DNA of 64,000 nucleotides from Pseudoduganella guangdongensis. Its GTDB lineage: Bacteria > Pseudomonadota > Gammaproteobacteria > Burkholderiales > Burkholderiaceae_D. Location: assembly GCF_009857475.1 (NCBI RefSeq), contig NZ_WWCJ01000016.1, positions 53,356 to 117,355 on the forward strand, in the 5' to 3' direction. The notes under the pieces are model-generated. The model had not been told where the DNA came from. It searched no databases and saw nothing but the letters and a program-made list of their open reading frames with translations. Below are positions 41,917 through 51,412 of this stretch, piece by piece. Position numbers and translations under genes: made by a program. How positions within the stretch are numbered: position 1 is the first letter of the stretch; each line of letters begins with the position of its first letter.

Positions 41917-43983
41917 ATGTCTGATTCGCAAAATTCCGGCGCCCCGGCGCCGACTGTCGTCACGTTCCCCGACTCCCCCTACCGCCTGCATCAGCCCTTC
42001 CCTCCCGCCGGCGACCAGCCTACCGCGATTGAAGCGTTGTGCGAGGGGATCGATGACGGCCTGTCCTTCCAGACCTTGCTGGGCGTGACCGGCTCGGGCA
42101 AGACCTACACCATGGCCAACGTGATCGCCCGCATGGGCCGCCCGGCCATCGTGTTCGCGCCGAACAAGACGCTGGCGGCGCAGCTGTATTCCGAATTCCG
42201 TGAGTTCTTCCCGGAGAATGCGGTCGAGTACTTCGTCTCTTACTACGACTACTACCAGCCGGAAGCCTACGTGCCGCAGCGCGACCTGTTCATTGAGAAG
42301 GACTCGTCCATCAATGAGCACATCGAGCAGATGCGCCTGTCCTGCACCAAGTCGCTGATGGAGCGGCGCGACGTGGTGATCGTGGCCACCGTGTCGGCCA
42401 TTTATGGTATCGGTAACCCGAACGAATACCACCAGATGATCCTGACCTTGCGCGCCAAGGACCGCGTTTCGCAGCGCGACGTCATCGCGCGCCTGATCCA
42501 GATGCAGTACACCCGCAATGAGGTCGACTTCGGGCGCGGCACCTTCCGCGTGCGCGGCGACACCATCGACATCTTCCCGGCCGAACACGCCGACCTGGCG
42601 GTGCGCCTGGAAATGTTCGACGACGAGCTGGAAAGCATCCAGTTGTTCGACCCGCTGACCGGCAAGGTCAAACAGAAGATCCCGCGCTTCACCGTCTATC
42701 CCGGCTCGCACTACGTCACGCCGCGCGCCACCGTGCTGCGCGCCATCGAGACCATCAAGGCAGAGCTGCGCGAGCGCCTGGACTTCTTCCGCCGCGAGAA
42801 CAAACTGATTGAGGAGCAGCGCCTGGAACAGCGCACGCGCTTCGACCTGGAGATGATGGCCGAGGTGGGCTTTACCAAAGGCATCGAGAACTATTCGCGC
42901 CACCTGTCCGGCGCCAAGGCGGGCGAGCCGCCGCCGACCCTGGTGGACTACCTGCCGCGCGACGCGCTGATGTTCCTGGATGAGTCGCACGTGCTGGTGG
43001 GCCAGCTGTCGGCCATGTATAACGGCGACCGCTCGCGCAAAACCAACCTGGTGGACTACGGTTTCCGCCTGCCGTCGGCGCTGGACAACCGGCCGCTCAA
43101 GTTCGAGGAATTCGAGGGCAAGATGCGGCAGACGATCTTCGTCTCCGCCACGCCGGCCGACTACGAGAAGAAAAATGCCGGCGCCGTGGTCGAGCAGGTG
43201 GTGCGCCCGACCGGCCTGGTCGACCCGCAAGTGATCGTGCGCCCTGCCCGCACCCAGGTCGACGACCTGCTGGGCGAGATCAACGACCGCGTTGCCAAGG
43301 ACGAGCGGGTGCTGGTCACCACGCTGACCAAGCGCATGGCGGAACAGTTGACCGAATACCTGGGCGACCACGGCATCAAGGTGCGCTACCTGCACAGCGA
43401 CGTGGACACGGTGGAGCGCGTGGAAATCCTGCGCGACCTGCGCATTGGTACTTTTGATGTGCTGGTGGGGATCAACCTGCTGCGCGAGGGCCTGGACTTG
43501 CCGGAGGTGTCGCTGGTGGCGATCTTGGATGCGGACAAGGAAGGCTTCCTGCGTTCGGAGCGTTCACTGATCCAGACCATCGGCCGCGCGGCGCGTAACC
43601 TGAACGGCGTGGCGATCCTGTACGCGGACAATATGACCGATTCGATGAAGCGCGCCATCGATGAGACGGAGCGGCGCCGCGCCAAGCAGGTGGCCTTCAA
43701 CGAGAAGATGGGCATCGTCCCGCGCGGCGTGAAGAAGGTTATCAAGGATATGATCGACGGCGTCTACAGCTCCGCCGCGCGCGAGCAGCTGGAAGTGGCG
43801 CAGGAAGCGGCCAAGTACGAGGCCATGAGCGAGAAGCAGATCAGCAAAGAGATCAAGCGGCTGGAGAAGCTCATGCTTGATCATGCGAAGAACCTGGAGT
43901 TTGAGAAGGCGGCGCAGGTACGCGACCAGTTGCACCACCTCAAGGAGCAGCTCTTCGGCGCGCCCGGCGCCGACGCTCTTTAA
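41917..43983 (+). CDS. uvrB: UvrABC excinuclease subunit B
   Basis: The ATG at 41917 (MSDSQNSG) gives 688 residues. Walker A is GVTGSGKTYT, the beta-hairpin runs around YYDYYQPEAYVP, the helicase motif is DESHV, and motif VI is QTIGRAARN. A C-terminal UVR motif (DHAKNLEFEKAAQVRDQL) binds UvrC. It verifies damage and loads UvrC in nucleotide excision repair. Confidence 0.98.
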   Translation: MSDSQNSGAPAPTVVTFPDSPYRLHQPFPPAGDQPTAIEALCEGIDDGLSFQTLLGVTGSGKTYTMANVIARMGRPAIVFAPNKTLAAQLYSEFREFFPENAVEYFVSYYDYYQPEAYVPQRDLFIEKDSSINEHIEQMRLSCTKSLMERRDVVIVATVSAIYGIGNPNEYHQMILTLRAKDRVSQRDVIARLIQMQYTRNEVDFGRGTFRVRGDTIDIFPAEHADLAVRLEMFDDELESIQLFDPLTGKVKQKIPRFTVYPGSHYVTPRATVLRAIETIKAELRERLDFFRRENKLIEEQRLEQRTRFDLEMMAEVGFTKGIENYSRHLSGAKAGEPPPTLVDYLPRDALMFLDESHVLVGQLSAMYNGDRSRKTNLVDYGFRLPSALDNRPLKFEEFEGKMRQTIFVSATPADYEKKNAGAVVEQVVRPTGLVDPQVIVRPARTQVDDLLGEINDRVAKDERVLVTTLTKRMAEQLTEYLGDHGIKVRYLHSDVDTVERVEILRDLRIGTFDVLVGINLLREGLDLPEVSLVAILDADKEGFLRSERSLIQTIGRAARNLNGVAILYADNMTDSMKRAIDETERRRAKQVAFNEKMGIVPRGVKKVIKDMIDGVYSSAAREQLEVAQEAAKYEAMSEKQISKEIKRLEKLMLDHAKNLEFEKAAQVRDQLHHLKEQLFGAPGADAL

Positions 43984-44096
43984 CCCCGGTAAACCTGGGT
44001 CTGACCCAAGGGTCAGACCCTGTCAGCGCTAGCGCCCGTGGCCGAGAGACCGTACAGGGTCAGACCCTTGGGTCTGCCCCCGCACTACCGGGTTTA
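43984..44096. repeat. Long inverted repeat, REP-like (GGGTCTGACCC type)
   Basis: GGGTCTGACCCAAGGGTCAG ACCCTGT on the left pairs with ACAGGGTCAGACCCTTGGGT CTG on the right; outer arms CCCGGTAAACC and TACCGGGTTTA also pair. It lies between uvrB and the peroxiredoxin gene. A related element occurs at 54015-54083. Confidence 0.8.
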
Positions 44097-44753
44097 AGAA
44101 GGCTGCTTAACAATCCGCAGATAAGGCTTCGGTGCCTTCCAGCCATTCGGATAAATCGATTTGGCCTCCTCATCGCTGACCGAGCCGGCAATAATCACAT
44201 CATCGCCATCCTTCCAGTTCACCGGCGTCGCGACGCGGTGCTTGGCGGTCAGCTGGATCGAATCGAGCACGCGCAGGATTTCGTCGAAGTTGCGGCCGGT
44301 GGTCATCGGGTAGGTCAGCATCAGCTTGATCTTCTTGTCCGGGCCGACGATGAACACCGAGCGCACGGTCGCGTTCAGCGCTGCGGTGCGGCCTTCCGAG
44401 GTGCCGCCTTCTTCCGCCGGCAGCATGTTGTACAGCTTGGCCACCTGCAGGTCGGTGTCGCCGATCATCGGGTACTTCACGGCTGCGCCCTGGGTTTCCT
44501 CGATGTCAGCCGCCCACTTGCTGTGGTTCTCAACCGGGTCGATCGACAGGCCGATGATCTTGGTGTTGCGTTTGGTGAATTCTGGCTCGATCTTGGCCAT
44601 ATAGCCCAGCTCGGTAGTGCAGACCGGGGTGAAGTCCTTCGGATGGGAGAACAGCACGGCCCACTTGTCGCCAATCCATTCGTGGAAGTCGATCACACCT
44701 TGGGTGGTCTGGGCTTTGAAGTTAGGCGCGGTATCGTTGATGCGCAGGGACAT
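44094..44753 (-). CDS. 1-Cys peroxiredoxin (Prx6 type)
   Basis: The ATG at 44753 gives 219 residues. The peroxidatic Cys45 lies in HPKDFTPVCTTELG, and the long C-terminal domain (VNWKDGDDVIIAGSVSDEEA) is typical of the Prx6 subfamily. It reduces peroxides. The gene is monocistronic. Confidence 0.93.
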   Translation of the reverse strand: MSLRINDTAPNFKAQTTQGVIDFHEWIGDKWAVLFSHPKDFTPVCTTELGYMAKIEPEFTKRNTKIIGLSIDPVENHSKWAADIEETQGAAVKYPMIGDTDLQVAKLYNMLPAEEGGTSEGRTAALNATVRSVFIVGPDKKIKLMLTYPMTTGRNFDEILRVLDSIQLTAKHRVATPVNWKDGDDVIIAGSVSDEEAKSIYPNGWKAPKPYLRIVKQPS

Positions 44754-44824
44754 GGCAACTCCTTTAATGATTGGCTTGGGTGGGTTGTTATCGTGCCATG
44801 CCGTCATTATCAAAGCAATATGTT

Positions 44825-45142
44825 TCAGCTAAGGAGGTCGCCGATGGCCGAGATGCCGTCGCCGATCATGTCGGCCAGTCCAGCCGCCGCATCGATGCCT
44901 TCAATCACGTCCAGCGGACCGATACCCGTCCCTTCCGCCGCCTGCTGCGGCGCTGGCTGCGCCAGGCGCGCCCGCGCCGCTTCAGCGCGCGCGAGATTGG
45001 CCTCGCGCTGTGCCACGAGCTCGGGCGCCAGCCTGACCTCCTGCGGCAAGTCGGCGCCGCAGTACAGGCAACGCGCCACGGCGCGGTTCAACACGCCGCG
45101 CCTGCAGACCGCGCAGCGGAATTTCGGCGTAACGTCCCTCAT
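44825..45142 (-). CDS. Zinc-ribbon protein
   Basis: The ATG at 45142 gives 105 residues with two CxxC pairs (FRCAVCRRG and ARCLYCGADL) forming a zinc ribbon. A helical Ala-rich part and a short apolar end (GLADMIGDGISAIG) follow. It overlaps the upstream gene by ATGA. Confidence 0.75.
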   Translation of the reverse strand: MRDVTPKFRCAVCRRGVLNRAVARCLYCGADLPQEVRLAPELVAQREANLARAEAARARLAQPAPQQAAEGTGIGPLDVIEGIDAAAGLADMIGDGISAIGDLLS

Positions 45143-46434
45143 GCCGCCGCCCGGTCCTGCACCAGCACCGCGCCCACCAGGTCGCCCTGCGACACCAGCG
45201 ACGAACGGCCCTGGGCATCGAGCGCGAACATGCCGCGCCCGTTGCTGTAGACGATGGTGCCGTTTTGCGTGATATCGAAGGAGCTGACATTGCTGGCCAC
45301 GACGGATTCGCTGCCGCTGCGGGTGCGGCGCACCAGTTGCCATGTGGACGGCACCAGCGAAGGCACGCCGCCGATGCTGGCTTCGCGCCGCAGCGCGCGC
45401 TCGGCGTCGATGCGCCGGCCCTGCAGCACAATGTTCTTCAGGTCCGCCTGCATCGGCATGCCGCCGGCGCCGCTCAAGGGCTTGCGCGAGTACATCAGCG
45501 AGAAGAAATTCAGGTAATGGAACACCGCGCGCAGCAAGCGGAACGGGAACAGGAGCGTGTCCAGCACCACATTGCCGGCGTTGTACTGCGGCGGCTCATA
45601 GGGCCGACGGATAAAGAACAGCGCCCCGTCCGCCGCCACGCGCGGCGCCAGGAAATCGTAGCGCGGGTCTTCCAGCACCGGCGTGATGCGGCCGGTCGCC
45701 GTATTCAGTTCCTGCAGCGTCACGTGGCCGATGCCGGCCCAGCCGCCCTGCTGGTCGCGCCCGATGCCGGCCGACTGGTAGATCACCACGCCGTCGGCGC
45801 CCGGCACCGCCGTCGGCGCCGCATCGATGGTGTCGCCGCCGGTGAGCTCGCGCAGCCCGTCGCCGCCCGCGCTCATGCTCGCTATGTGGCTGGTGCCGCC
45901 GCGCGACTCCATGGTGCAATAAATCGTCTGGCCGGATGGCGACAGGGCCATGTCCTGCAGGCGCAATTGCTGGCGGTGCAGCAGCCGCTCTTCATGGCCG
46001 CTCGCCAGGTCATAGGAAAACAGCCCGCCCATGCCATGGTCGGCCTGGAAGTACAGCAGCTTGCCGTCGCCCGTGAAGCGCGCCGAGGAAATCAGGATCG
46101 GATCGGCGTCGCGCTCAAAGTCGCGATAATTGCCCTGCGCGGCGACCCCGAAGGCGGTGTCCTTTTTCCACGCGTTCTTTTCGCGGCTGCGCTCCGCGCG
46201 GTCAATGGCTTGCTGCGCGTAGGGGCTGCTGATCTCCTGCACCGCGCCGTAGCCGCCCTGCACGAACAGCTTGCCGTTCGACACCCAGCCAACCTGCAGC
46301 GGCGGCGCGTTGCCGCCCATGGCAGGCGCTGCAGCGGCCGCGCCGGCCGGCTGCACATACTGGTTGGTGGCCTTATAGAACACCAGCACCAGCAGCACTA
46401 CGATTCCCAACACTATCAGGACATGCATGGTCAC
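45139..46434 (-). CDS. Membrane-anchored beta-propeller (PD40-like) protein
   Basis: A 431-residue protein with an N-terminal membrane anchor (VLIVLGIVVLLVLVFY). Repeated beta-propeller-like units follow (LISSARFTGDGKLLYFQADHG, MALSPSGQTIYCTMESR), of WD40/TolB style. A role in binding or scaffolding is likely. The zinc-ribbon gene overlaps its end. Confidence 0.75.
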   Translation of the reverse strand: MTMHVLIVLGIVVLLVLVFYKATNQYVQPAGAAAAAPAMGGNAPPLQVGWVSNGKLFVQGGYGAVQEISSPYAQQAIDRAERSREKNAWKKDTAFGVAAQGNYRDFERDADPILISSARFTGDGKLLYFQADHGMGGLFSYDLASGHEERLLHRQQLRLQDMALSPSGQTIYCTMESRGGTSHIASMSAGGDGLRELTGGDTIDAAPTAVPGADGVVIYQSAGIGRDQQGGWAGIGHVTLQELNTATGRITPVLEDPRYDFLAPRVAADGALFFIRRPYEPPQYNAGNVVLDTLLFPFRLLRAVFHYLNFFSLMYSRKPLSGAGGMPMQADLKNIVLQGRRIDAERALRREASIGGVPSLVPSTWQLVRRTRSGSESVVASNVSSFDITQNGTIVYSNGRGMFALDAQGRSSLVSQGDLVGAVLVQDRAAA

Positions 46435-46522
46435 CCTCGTCCAGGCACCGCGAATGCGGCAAATGCCGACGATTATAGAGCCATTGCCCGGCAGAAAAAG
46501 TCACGCAAAGTCACGCCTGGCG

Positions 46523-47119
46523 TCAAAGCGTCTTGACGAACTCCCGCACGCCGCCCAGCAGCATCTCGATCGCCATCGCCGCCAGGATCAGACCCATCAA
46601 GCGTTCGAAGGCCGTCATCACCTGCGGCCCCAGCACCTTCTGCAGGCGCTCGGCGCCCAGGAACACGGCCAGCCACACCACCACCACCGCGCCCAGCGCC
46701 GCCATGTGCACCAGCACTTCGCCCGTGGTATCGCGCGAGAACAGCAGCACGGTGGCCAGCGCCGACGGGCCGGCCAGGGCGGGGATCGCCAGCGGCACGA
46801 TGAACGGCTCGCCGCCCTCCTGCTTGCCCAGCACCCCGTCCGGATGCGGGAACACCATGCGGATCGCGATCAGCATCAGGATCACACTGCCGGCGATGCG
46901 CAGCGATGCTTCCGACAGGCTCAGGGCCTTGAGGAAGTGGCTGCCGAAGAACATGAACACCAGCAGCACGAAGAAGGCAATCAGGCATTCGCGCACCACG
47001 ATCTTGGGCCGCCGCTTGGGCGGCACGGTCGCCAGCGCCGATGCAAAAATCGGAACGTTGCCGAATGGGTCAGTGACCAGCATCAGCAGGATAAAGGTTT
47101 GGAGGAAGTCTTGGGTCAT
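46523..47119 (-). CDS. MarC-family integral membrane protein
   Basis: The ATG at 47119 gives 198 residues with about six membrane segments (FILLMLVTDPFGNVPIFASA, VPLAIPALAGPSALATVLLF and MGLILAAMAIEMLLGG). The PFGNVP and LAIPALAGP motifs are typical of MarC/UPF0056. Overlaps the upstream gene by ATGA. Confidence 0.9.
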   Translation of the reverse strand: MTQDFLQTFILLMLVTDPFGNVPIFASALATVPPKRRPKIVVRECLIAFFVLLVFMFFGSHFLKALSLSEASLRIAGSVILMLIAIRMVFPHPDGVLGKQEGGEPFIVPLAIPALAGPSALATVLLFSRDTTGEVLVHMAALGAVVVVWLAVFLGAERLQKVLGPQVMTAFERLMGLILAAMAIEMLLGGVREFVKTL

Positions 47120-48111
47120 GAGCGTGAGTTTACACCACTGGCTTGCGCAGCAGGAGTCGCGACCGCCGCCGCGCCCTTGCCCAATTTGCGGTCGCAGGCT
47201 TCCACGTCGGCCACGTCGGGCCACAATTCGGGCACGATGCGCTCGCCCAGTTCCTGGCGCAGCCTGTGGTAAGTCTCGCGGTCGTTGGCGCGGCAGGCGA
47301 AGGAGGCGAACTTGTTGCGGCCGCGCAGGTCGTGCGGGTTGCGCTGTAACAGGTCTTCAAAACCGGTCTTCACCATGCGCCACTCCGGCAGGCCGCGCTG
47401 CCCGCGGAACTGGATGGCGTCGCTGCCGTTGCCGTCCTCGCGCCAGTACAGGCGCGCGTACATGGCGCCGCCCTCCACCGCCCTGGTGAAGAACACGGCG
47501 CGCCGCGCGAACTGGTCGAACTGCACCAGGCTGCCGCCCCGGCGCGGGCTGTAGGCATGCGCCATGGCGAAGTGGATCTGCGGGTCGTTCGGAAAGACCT
47601 GCACCGCGTCCAGGTAGGCGCGTGCGGCGCTGCGGTTCGACACCGCGCCTTCCAGCTGCAGGCTGATGTTCAGGCTATGCCATAGCGGACAGGCATTGGC
47701 CTGCGCCTTCACCTGCTGCAGGCGCGCCTTGCCGTAGCCCAGCTGCTCCTGGTAGAAGTCCATGGCTTCCTTCGGCATCTGGCCGATCGCGCCCAGGCGC
47801 AGTTGCGAGGCGTAAGCGCGCCAGTAGATCGCCTCGACCATCGCGCCGGCCAGGGAATCGGGCGCCTGCTGGCGCCACTGGGCCAGGGCGCTACGGTCCG
47901 CCGCCCAGCTCTGCGTGGTGCGGAAATAGCTGTCGAACTGCGCTTCAAAGCCGGCGCCGTCGCCCATGCACCATTCGCGCAGGCCGCGTTCAATCGCCTC
48001 GAACTTACGTTCGCTCCACTGCTTTTGCAGCACCGGCGGCTTGGCGGCGGCGCTGCCCGGCTCCTGGGCGCCGCTGGCTAGCAATAAGGACAACAACAAG
48101 GAAGGAAACAT
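47116..48111 (-). CDS. Exported DUF4034-like protein
   Basis: The ATG at 48111 (MFPSLLLSLLLASGAQ) gives 331 residues with a signal peptide. The helical repeat-like sequence (YWRAYASQLRLGAIGQMPKE, IHFAMAHAYSPRRGGS) resembles DUF4034. Function unknown. Confidence 0.65.
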   Translation of the reverse strand: MFPSLLLSLLLASGAQEPGSAAAKPPVLQKQWSERKFEAIERGLREWCMGDGAGFEAQFDSYFRTTQSWAADRSALAQWRQQAPDSLAGAMVEAIYWRAYASQLRLGAIGQMPKEAMDFYQEQLGYGKARLQQVKAQANACPLWHSLNISLQLEGAVSNRSAARAYLDAVQVFPNDPQIHFAMAHAYSPRRGGSLVQFDQFARRAVFFTRAVEGGAMYARLYWREDGNGSDAIQFRGQRGLPEWRMVKTGFEDLLQRNPHDLRGRNKFASFACRANDRETYHRLRQELGERIVPELWPDVADVEACDRKLGKGAAAVATPAAQASGVNSRS

Positions 48112-48220
48112 CGACAATCCCGGCAACAGCAAAACAATGCCAAGAATTGTAGAGTAATTTCCGTAAGGAAATATCTCGAATTGCCACTATCGGCTATTTT
48201 TTTGACAGCTTGTGGTGGAA

Positions 48221-50236
48221 TCAGTACATGCTGCGCAGGGTGATGGCGCCGGTGATGCCGGAATCGGGAATGCCGCCGCGCGCGCCGCTTGGCGACGAGT
48301 AAATATTGCGCCGGTCCGCCAGGTTGCGCACCTGGAACGCCAGCTCGCTGTGCGGCGACAGGCGCTTGCCCAGGCCGATATCGGTGCGCACGTAGTGCGG
48401 CAAGCCCTGCCCGGCAAACGCGGCGCCGGCCGACACGTCGTTCACCGCCGACTGCCAGTGCTGCTCCAGCATCAACTGCCAGGCCGGGTCGGCCAGCGTC
48501 CAGGCCGCGCCAGCCACCAGCTTGGCGCGCGGGAAGGTACGGAATTCACGTCCGCTGGGCTGGTTGCGGCCGCGCGCATAGGAACCGTCGAACTCCAGCA
48601 GCAGGCGGCCGGTCCGGTAGCGCAGGCTCGCTCCCACGCCGTGCGATTGGTTGCGGTCCGCGTTCACGAACTGCACCAGGCGGTTGCCCGGCAGCAGTTG
48701 CGAGACGATGCCGTCGCGCCACTGGCTGCGGAACAGCGTGGCCTGCGCGCTCAGGTGGCTACCCTGATGCACCGCCACCAGTTCCAGCGTGTCGATGATT
48801 TCCGGCTGCAGGCCGGGGTTGGGCAGGATGCTGTTCGGCGTGCCGGCCAGCTCCTGCGCCGACGGCGCGCGGAAGGCCTGGCCGTACAGCAGCTTGAGCG
48901 CGTTTTCCGGCGCCGGCTGGTACACCAGCCCCGCGCGCGGCGAGCCATGGCTGCCGAATCCGGAGTAGTGGTCCAGGCGCCCGCCGTACACCAGGCGCCA
49001 GCGGCCGTCGGCCCAGCGCGTATTGGCTTCCAGCGTCAACTGGCGCACGCTGCGGCGCGCGCCCTCGGTCGGGTTGGCGAAGCGGCTCAGATATTGCCCG
49101 TCCAGGCTGCGCAGCTCGGAATAGGCTTCGTCCACCGCCAGCTTTTCCATGCCGGCCGACAGCGCGTACTCGGTGCGCAGCGCCGGCAGCACGTCGCGCC
49201 AGGTCGCCTGCAGGCCGGCGCGGTGCTGCCCCGCCTGCAGGTCGCGCAACTGCACGCTGGGCACGCCCGCCACCACGCTGCCGATCGTGCTGTCGGCGCG
49301 CCAGTAGTAGCCCTTCACTTCCAGCGAACGCGCCACGCTGAAGCTGTGGCGCAGGCCCGCCTGCAGCATGGCGAAATGGGTGCGCGACCAGCCCATGTCG
49401 TGGCCGCCGGACGCGCGCGTGCCGATGCCGTTGCTGTCGTTGATATGGTAATGGTGCAGGTACAGGCCGGCCTGCCAGGTCGTGTCCTGTTCGGTGTCGG
49501 ACAGCATGCGCAGCACGGCGCTCTGGGCGCGCTGGCGGTTCTCGCGCCGCAGCGGCAGGCCCGCAGCGGCAGGCGCCTGCAGCGCCTGCCCCGCCTGGAC
49601 GTTGGCGGCGGCGGCCAGGCGCAGGCGCGTGCCGCCATCAAGGACGCGGCCATCCTGCACGAAGGCCTCGCCGAAACCGTCGCTGCGCGCGGACAAGCCG
49701 GCGCGGCCGCCCGCCCCGCCTGGCGCGCCGCCCGGCTCGGGACTGCGCAGGGCCACCAGGCCATGAAAGGCGTCGCTGCCGTAGATCGCCGAGCCCGGCC
49801 CCTGGATCACCTGCACCTGCCCCAGCACGCCCAGGTTCAGGCCCGACATGTATTGGGTGGAGGAGCGCATCAGGTCCGTCAGCGGCGCGTCGTCCCAGGT
49901 CAGGGCCACGCCGGCCGGCGAACCGCTCGGCACCATGGCGCGCATCACCACCGACTGGCTGCCCGCGAGATGCGGCAGCACGTTCAGTGCCGGCTGCGTT
50001 TCCAGCGCGTCGAACAGGCGCCGTGCGCCGCGGCGCTGCCAGTCTTCCTGCGTGATGGAGGCCACAGTGGACGCCGCATCCAGCACGCTGGCGGGCAGCA
50101 GCGAGGCGGCGCTGACGTTGATGCGGCCCAGCTCCTCCAGCGACAGCTCGCTGAACGAGTCGGGCGGCGGCGCGGCGGCGGCCACACCGGCACAGGCCAG
50201 CATCAGGGGTGCGACAACTTGGCGGGGCAAGGTCAT
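48221..50236 (-). CDS. TonB-dependent receptor (second)
   Basis: The ATG at 50236 (MTLPRQVVAPLMLACAGVAA) gives 671 residues with a signal peptide. A plug domain (LEELGRINVSAASLLPASVL, then GPGSAIYGSDAFHGLVALR) precedes a barrel that ends in SMY. The ELSLEELG start is common in receptors for siderophores, cobalamin or vitamin-like ligands. No regulator or transporter is adjacent. Confidence 0.9.
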   Translation of the reverse strand: MTLPRQVVAPLMLACAGVAAAAPPPDSFSELSLEELGRINVSAASLLPASVLDAASTVASITQEDWQRRGARRLFDALETQPALNVLPHLAGSQSVVMRAMVPSGSPAGVALTWDDAPLTDLMRSSTQYMSGLNLGVLGQVQVIQGPGSAIYGSDAFHGLVALRSPEPGGAPGGAGGRAGLSARSDGFGEAFVQDGRVLDGGTRLRLAAAANVQAGQALQAPAAAGLPLRRENRQRAQSAVLRMLSDTEQDTTWQAGLYLHHYHINDSNGIGTRASGGHDMGWSRTHFAMLQAGLRHSFSVARSLEVKGYYWRADSTIGSVVAGVPSVQLRDLQAGQHRAGLQATWRDVLPALRTEYALSAGMEKLAVDEAYSELRSLDGQYLSRFANPTEGARRSVRQLTLEANTRWADGRWRLVYGGRLDHYSGFGSHGSPRAGLVYQPAPENALKLLYGQAFRAPSAQELAGTPNSILPNPGLQPEIIDTLELVAVHQGSHLSAQATLFRSQWRDGIVSQLLPGNRLVQFVNADRNQSHGVGASLRYRTGRLLLEFDGSYARGRNQPSGREFRTFPRAKLVAGAAWTLADPAWQLMLEQHWQSAVNDVSAGAAFAGQGLPHYVRTDIGLGKRLSPHSELAFQVRNLADRRNIYSSPSGARGGIPDSGITGAITLRSMY

Positions 50237-50354
50237 GAACCCATTGTAGCCATAAAAACAATGCGGCGGAAAGGCTTGTCGCCATTCCGCCATTGCTAGC
50301 AACGCTCAAGTCGCTTACCCTGCGCCTCGTGTCCACTTTTATAGAAAGAGATTG

Positions 50355-50798
50355 ATGAAGCGACTGCTTTCCTCCTGCATTATCGGCGCCAGCCTGGCCC
50401 TGTCCCTGGCGGCCTGCGAACGCACCCAGGCGCCGGCGCCAGCCACCGCCCCCGCCTTCCCCCTGCAAAAGATCGATACCGTGACCGGCACCGGCGCGGA
50501 AGCCGTCGCCGGCGCGACAGTGGTGGTCAACTACACCGGCTGGATTTACGAGCCGAATTCGCCGCAGCAGCACGGCGCCCAGTTCGACTCCTCGGTCGGC
50601 CGCAGCCCGTTCAACTTTAAGCTGGGCGCGGGCCAGGTCATCCCGGGCTGGGATGAAGGCGTGCAGGGCATGAAGGTCGGCGGCAAGCGCACCCTGGTGG
50701 TGCCGGCCGCCCTGGGCTACGGCAGCAACGGCATCGGCCCGATCCCGCCCAACTCCAACCTGATCTTCGATGTCGAACTGCTGGAAGTTCGCCCATAA
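50355..50798 (+). CDS. FKBP-type peptidyl-prolyl isomerase, lipoprotein
   Basis: The ATG at 50355 gives 147 residues with a lipobox (LSLAAC). The FKBP core (VVVNYTGWIYEPNSPQQHGAQFDSS in outline, GQVIPGWDEGVQGMKVGG, and VPAALGYG) is complete with the aromatic pocket. It isomerises prolyl bonds, probably in the periplasm. Confidence 0.93.
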   Translation: MKRLLSSCIIGASLALSLAACERTQAPAPATAPAFPLQKIDTVTGTGAEAVAGATVVVNYTGWIYEPNSPQQHGAQFDSSVGRSPFNFKLGAGQVIPGWDEGVQGMKVGGKRTLVVPAALGYGSNGIGPIPPNSNLIFDVELLEVRP

Positions 50799-50834
50799 AA
50801 AAAAGCGGAAGGGCTCGCGCCCTTCCGCTCTTTA
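50797..50834. terminator. Bidirectional terminator
   Basis: AGCGGAAGGG, CTCGCG loop, CCCTTCCGCT with flanking A- and T-runs, between the converging FKBP and phosphoribosyltransferase genes. Confidence 0.88.
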
Positions 50835-50851
50835 ACAGGAACCGTCGGCAA

Positions 50852-51397
50852 TTAAGCGCCGGTCTCGCCTTTCTTGATCCATGCCGCCAGCTGGTGCGGG
50901 CGCAGGCCGTCGTAGTCTTCGAACGGCTGATGGATCCATGGGTTGTGCGGCAGTTCTTCCATCTGGTAGTCCGGCTTGAAGGCGGAGCAGCCCTTGGTCC
51001 AGATCACGGCCGATTTCACCTCGGTCACGCCTTCGAAGTTCTCCTTCAGGTGCTTCATCACCTTGGTCAGGGTCACGCCGGAATCTGCCAGGTCGTCGAC
51101 CAGCAGGATCTTGCCGGACAGCGGGCCCTTGGTCATGGTCATGTACTTGGCGATATCCAGGTCGCCGCGCACGGTGCCGGCTTCTTCGCGGTAGGAGCTG
51201 GTCGACAGGATCGCCAGCGGCACGTCGAAGATGCGCGAGAACACGTCGCCCGGACGCACGCCGCCGCGCGCCAGGCACAGCACCATGTCGAACTTCCAGC
51301 CCGATTCATGGACCTTCAGCGCCAGGCGCTCGATCAGGCGGTGGTACTCGTCCCAGCTAACCCACAGGTGTTTTTGGTCGGATACAGGAGTGGTCAT
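50852..51397 (-). CDS. Phosphoribosyltransferase (purine salvage type)
   Basis: A 181-residue protein with the PRPP-binding motif ILLVDDLADSGVTL and the LCLARGGVRPGD segment. It belongs to the xanthine/hypoxanthine-guanine type, and follows purA after 16 bases. It converts a purine base and PRPP into the nucleotide. Confidence 0.9.
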   Translation of the reverse strand: MTTPVSDQKHLWVSWDEYHRLIERLALKVHESGWKFDMVLCLARGGVRPGDVFSRIFDVPLAILSTSSYREEAGTVRGDLDIAKYMTMTKGPLSGKILLVDDLADSGVTLTKVMKHLKENFEGVTEVKSAVIWTKGCSAFKPDYQMEELPHNPWIHQPFEDYDGLRPHQLAAWIKKGETGA

Positions 51398-51412
51398 GCT
51401 CTAGGTTCTTTC

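Noticed and set aside
48212..50299. A 695-codon plus-strand frame
   Set aside because: It lies antisense to the TonB receptor gene, has no signal or domain, and is explained by high-GC codon bias. The receptor has clear plug and barrel motifs.
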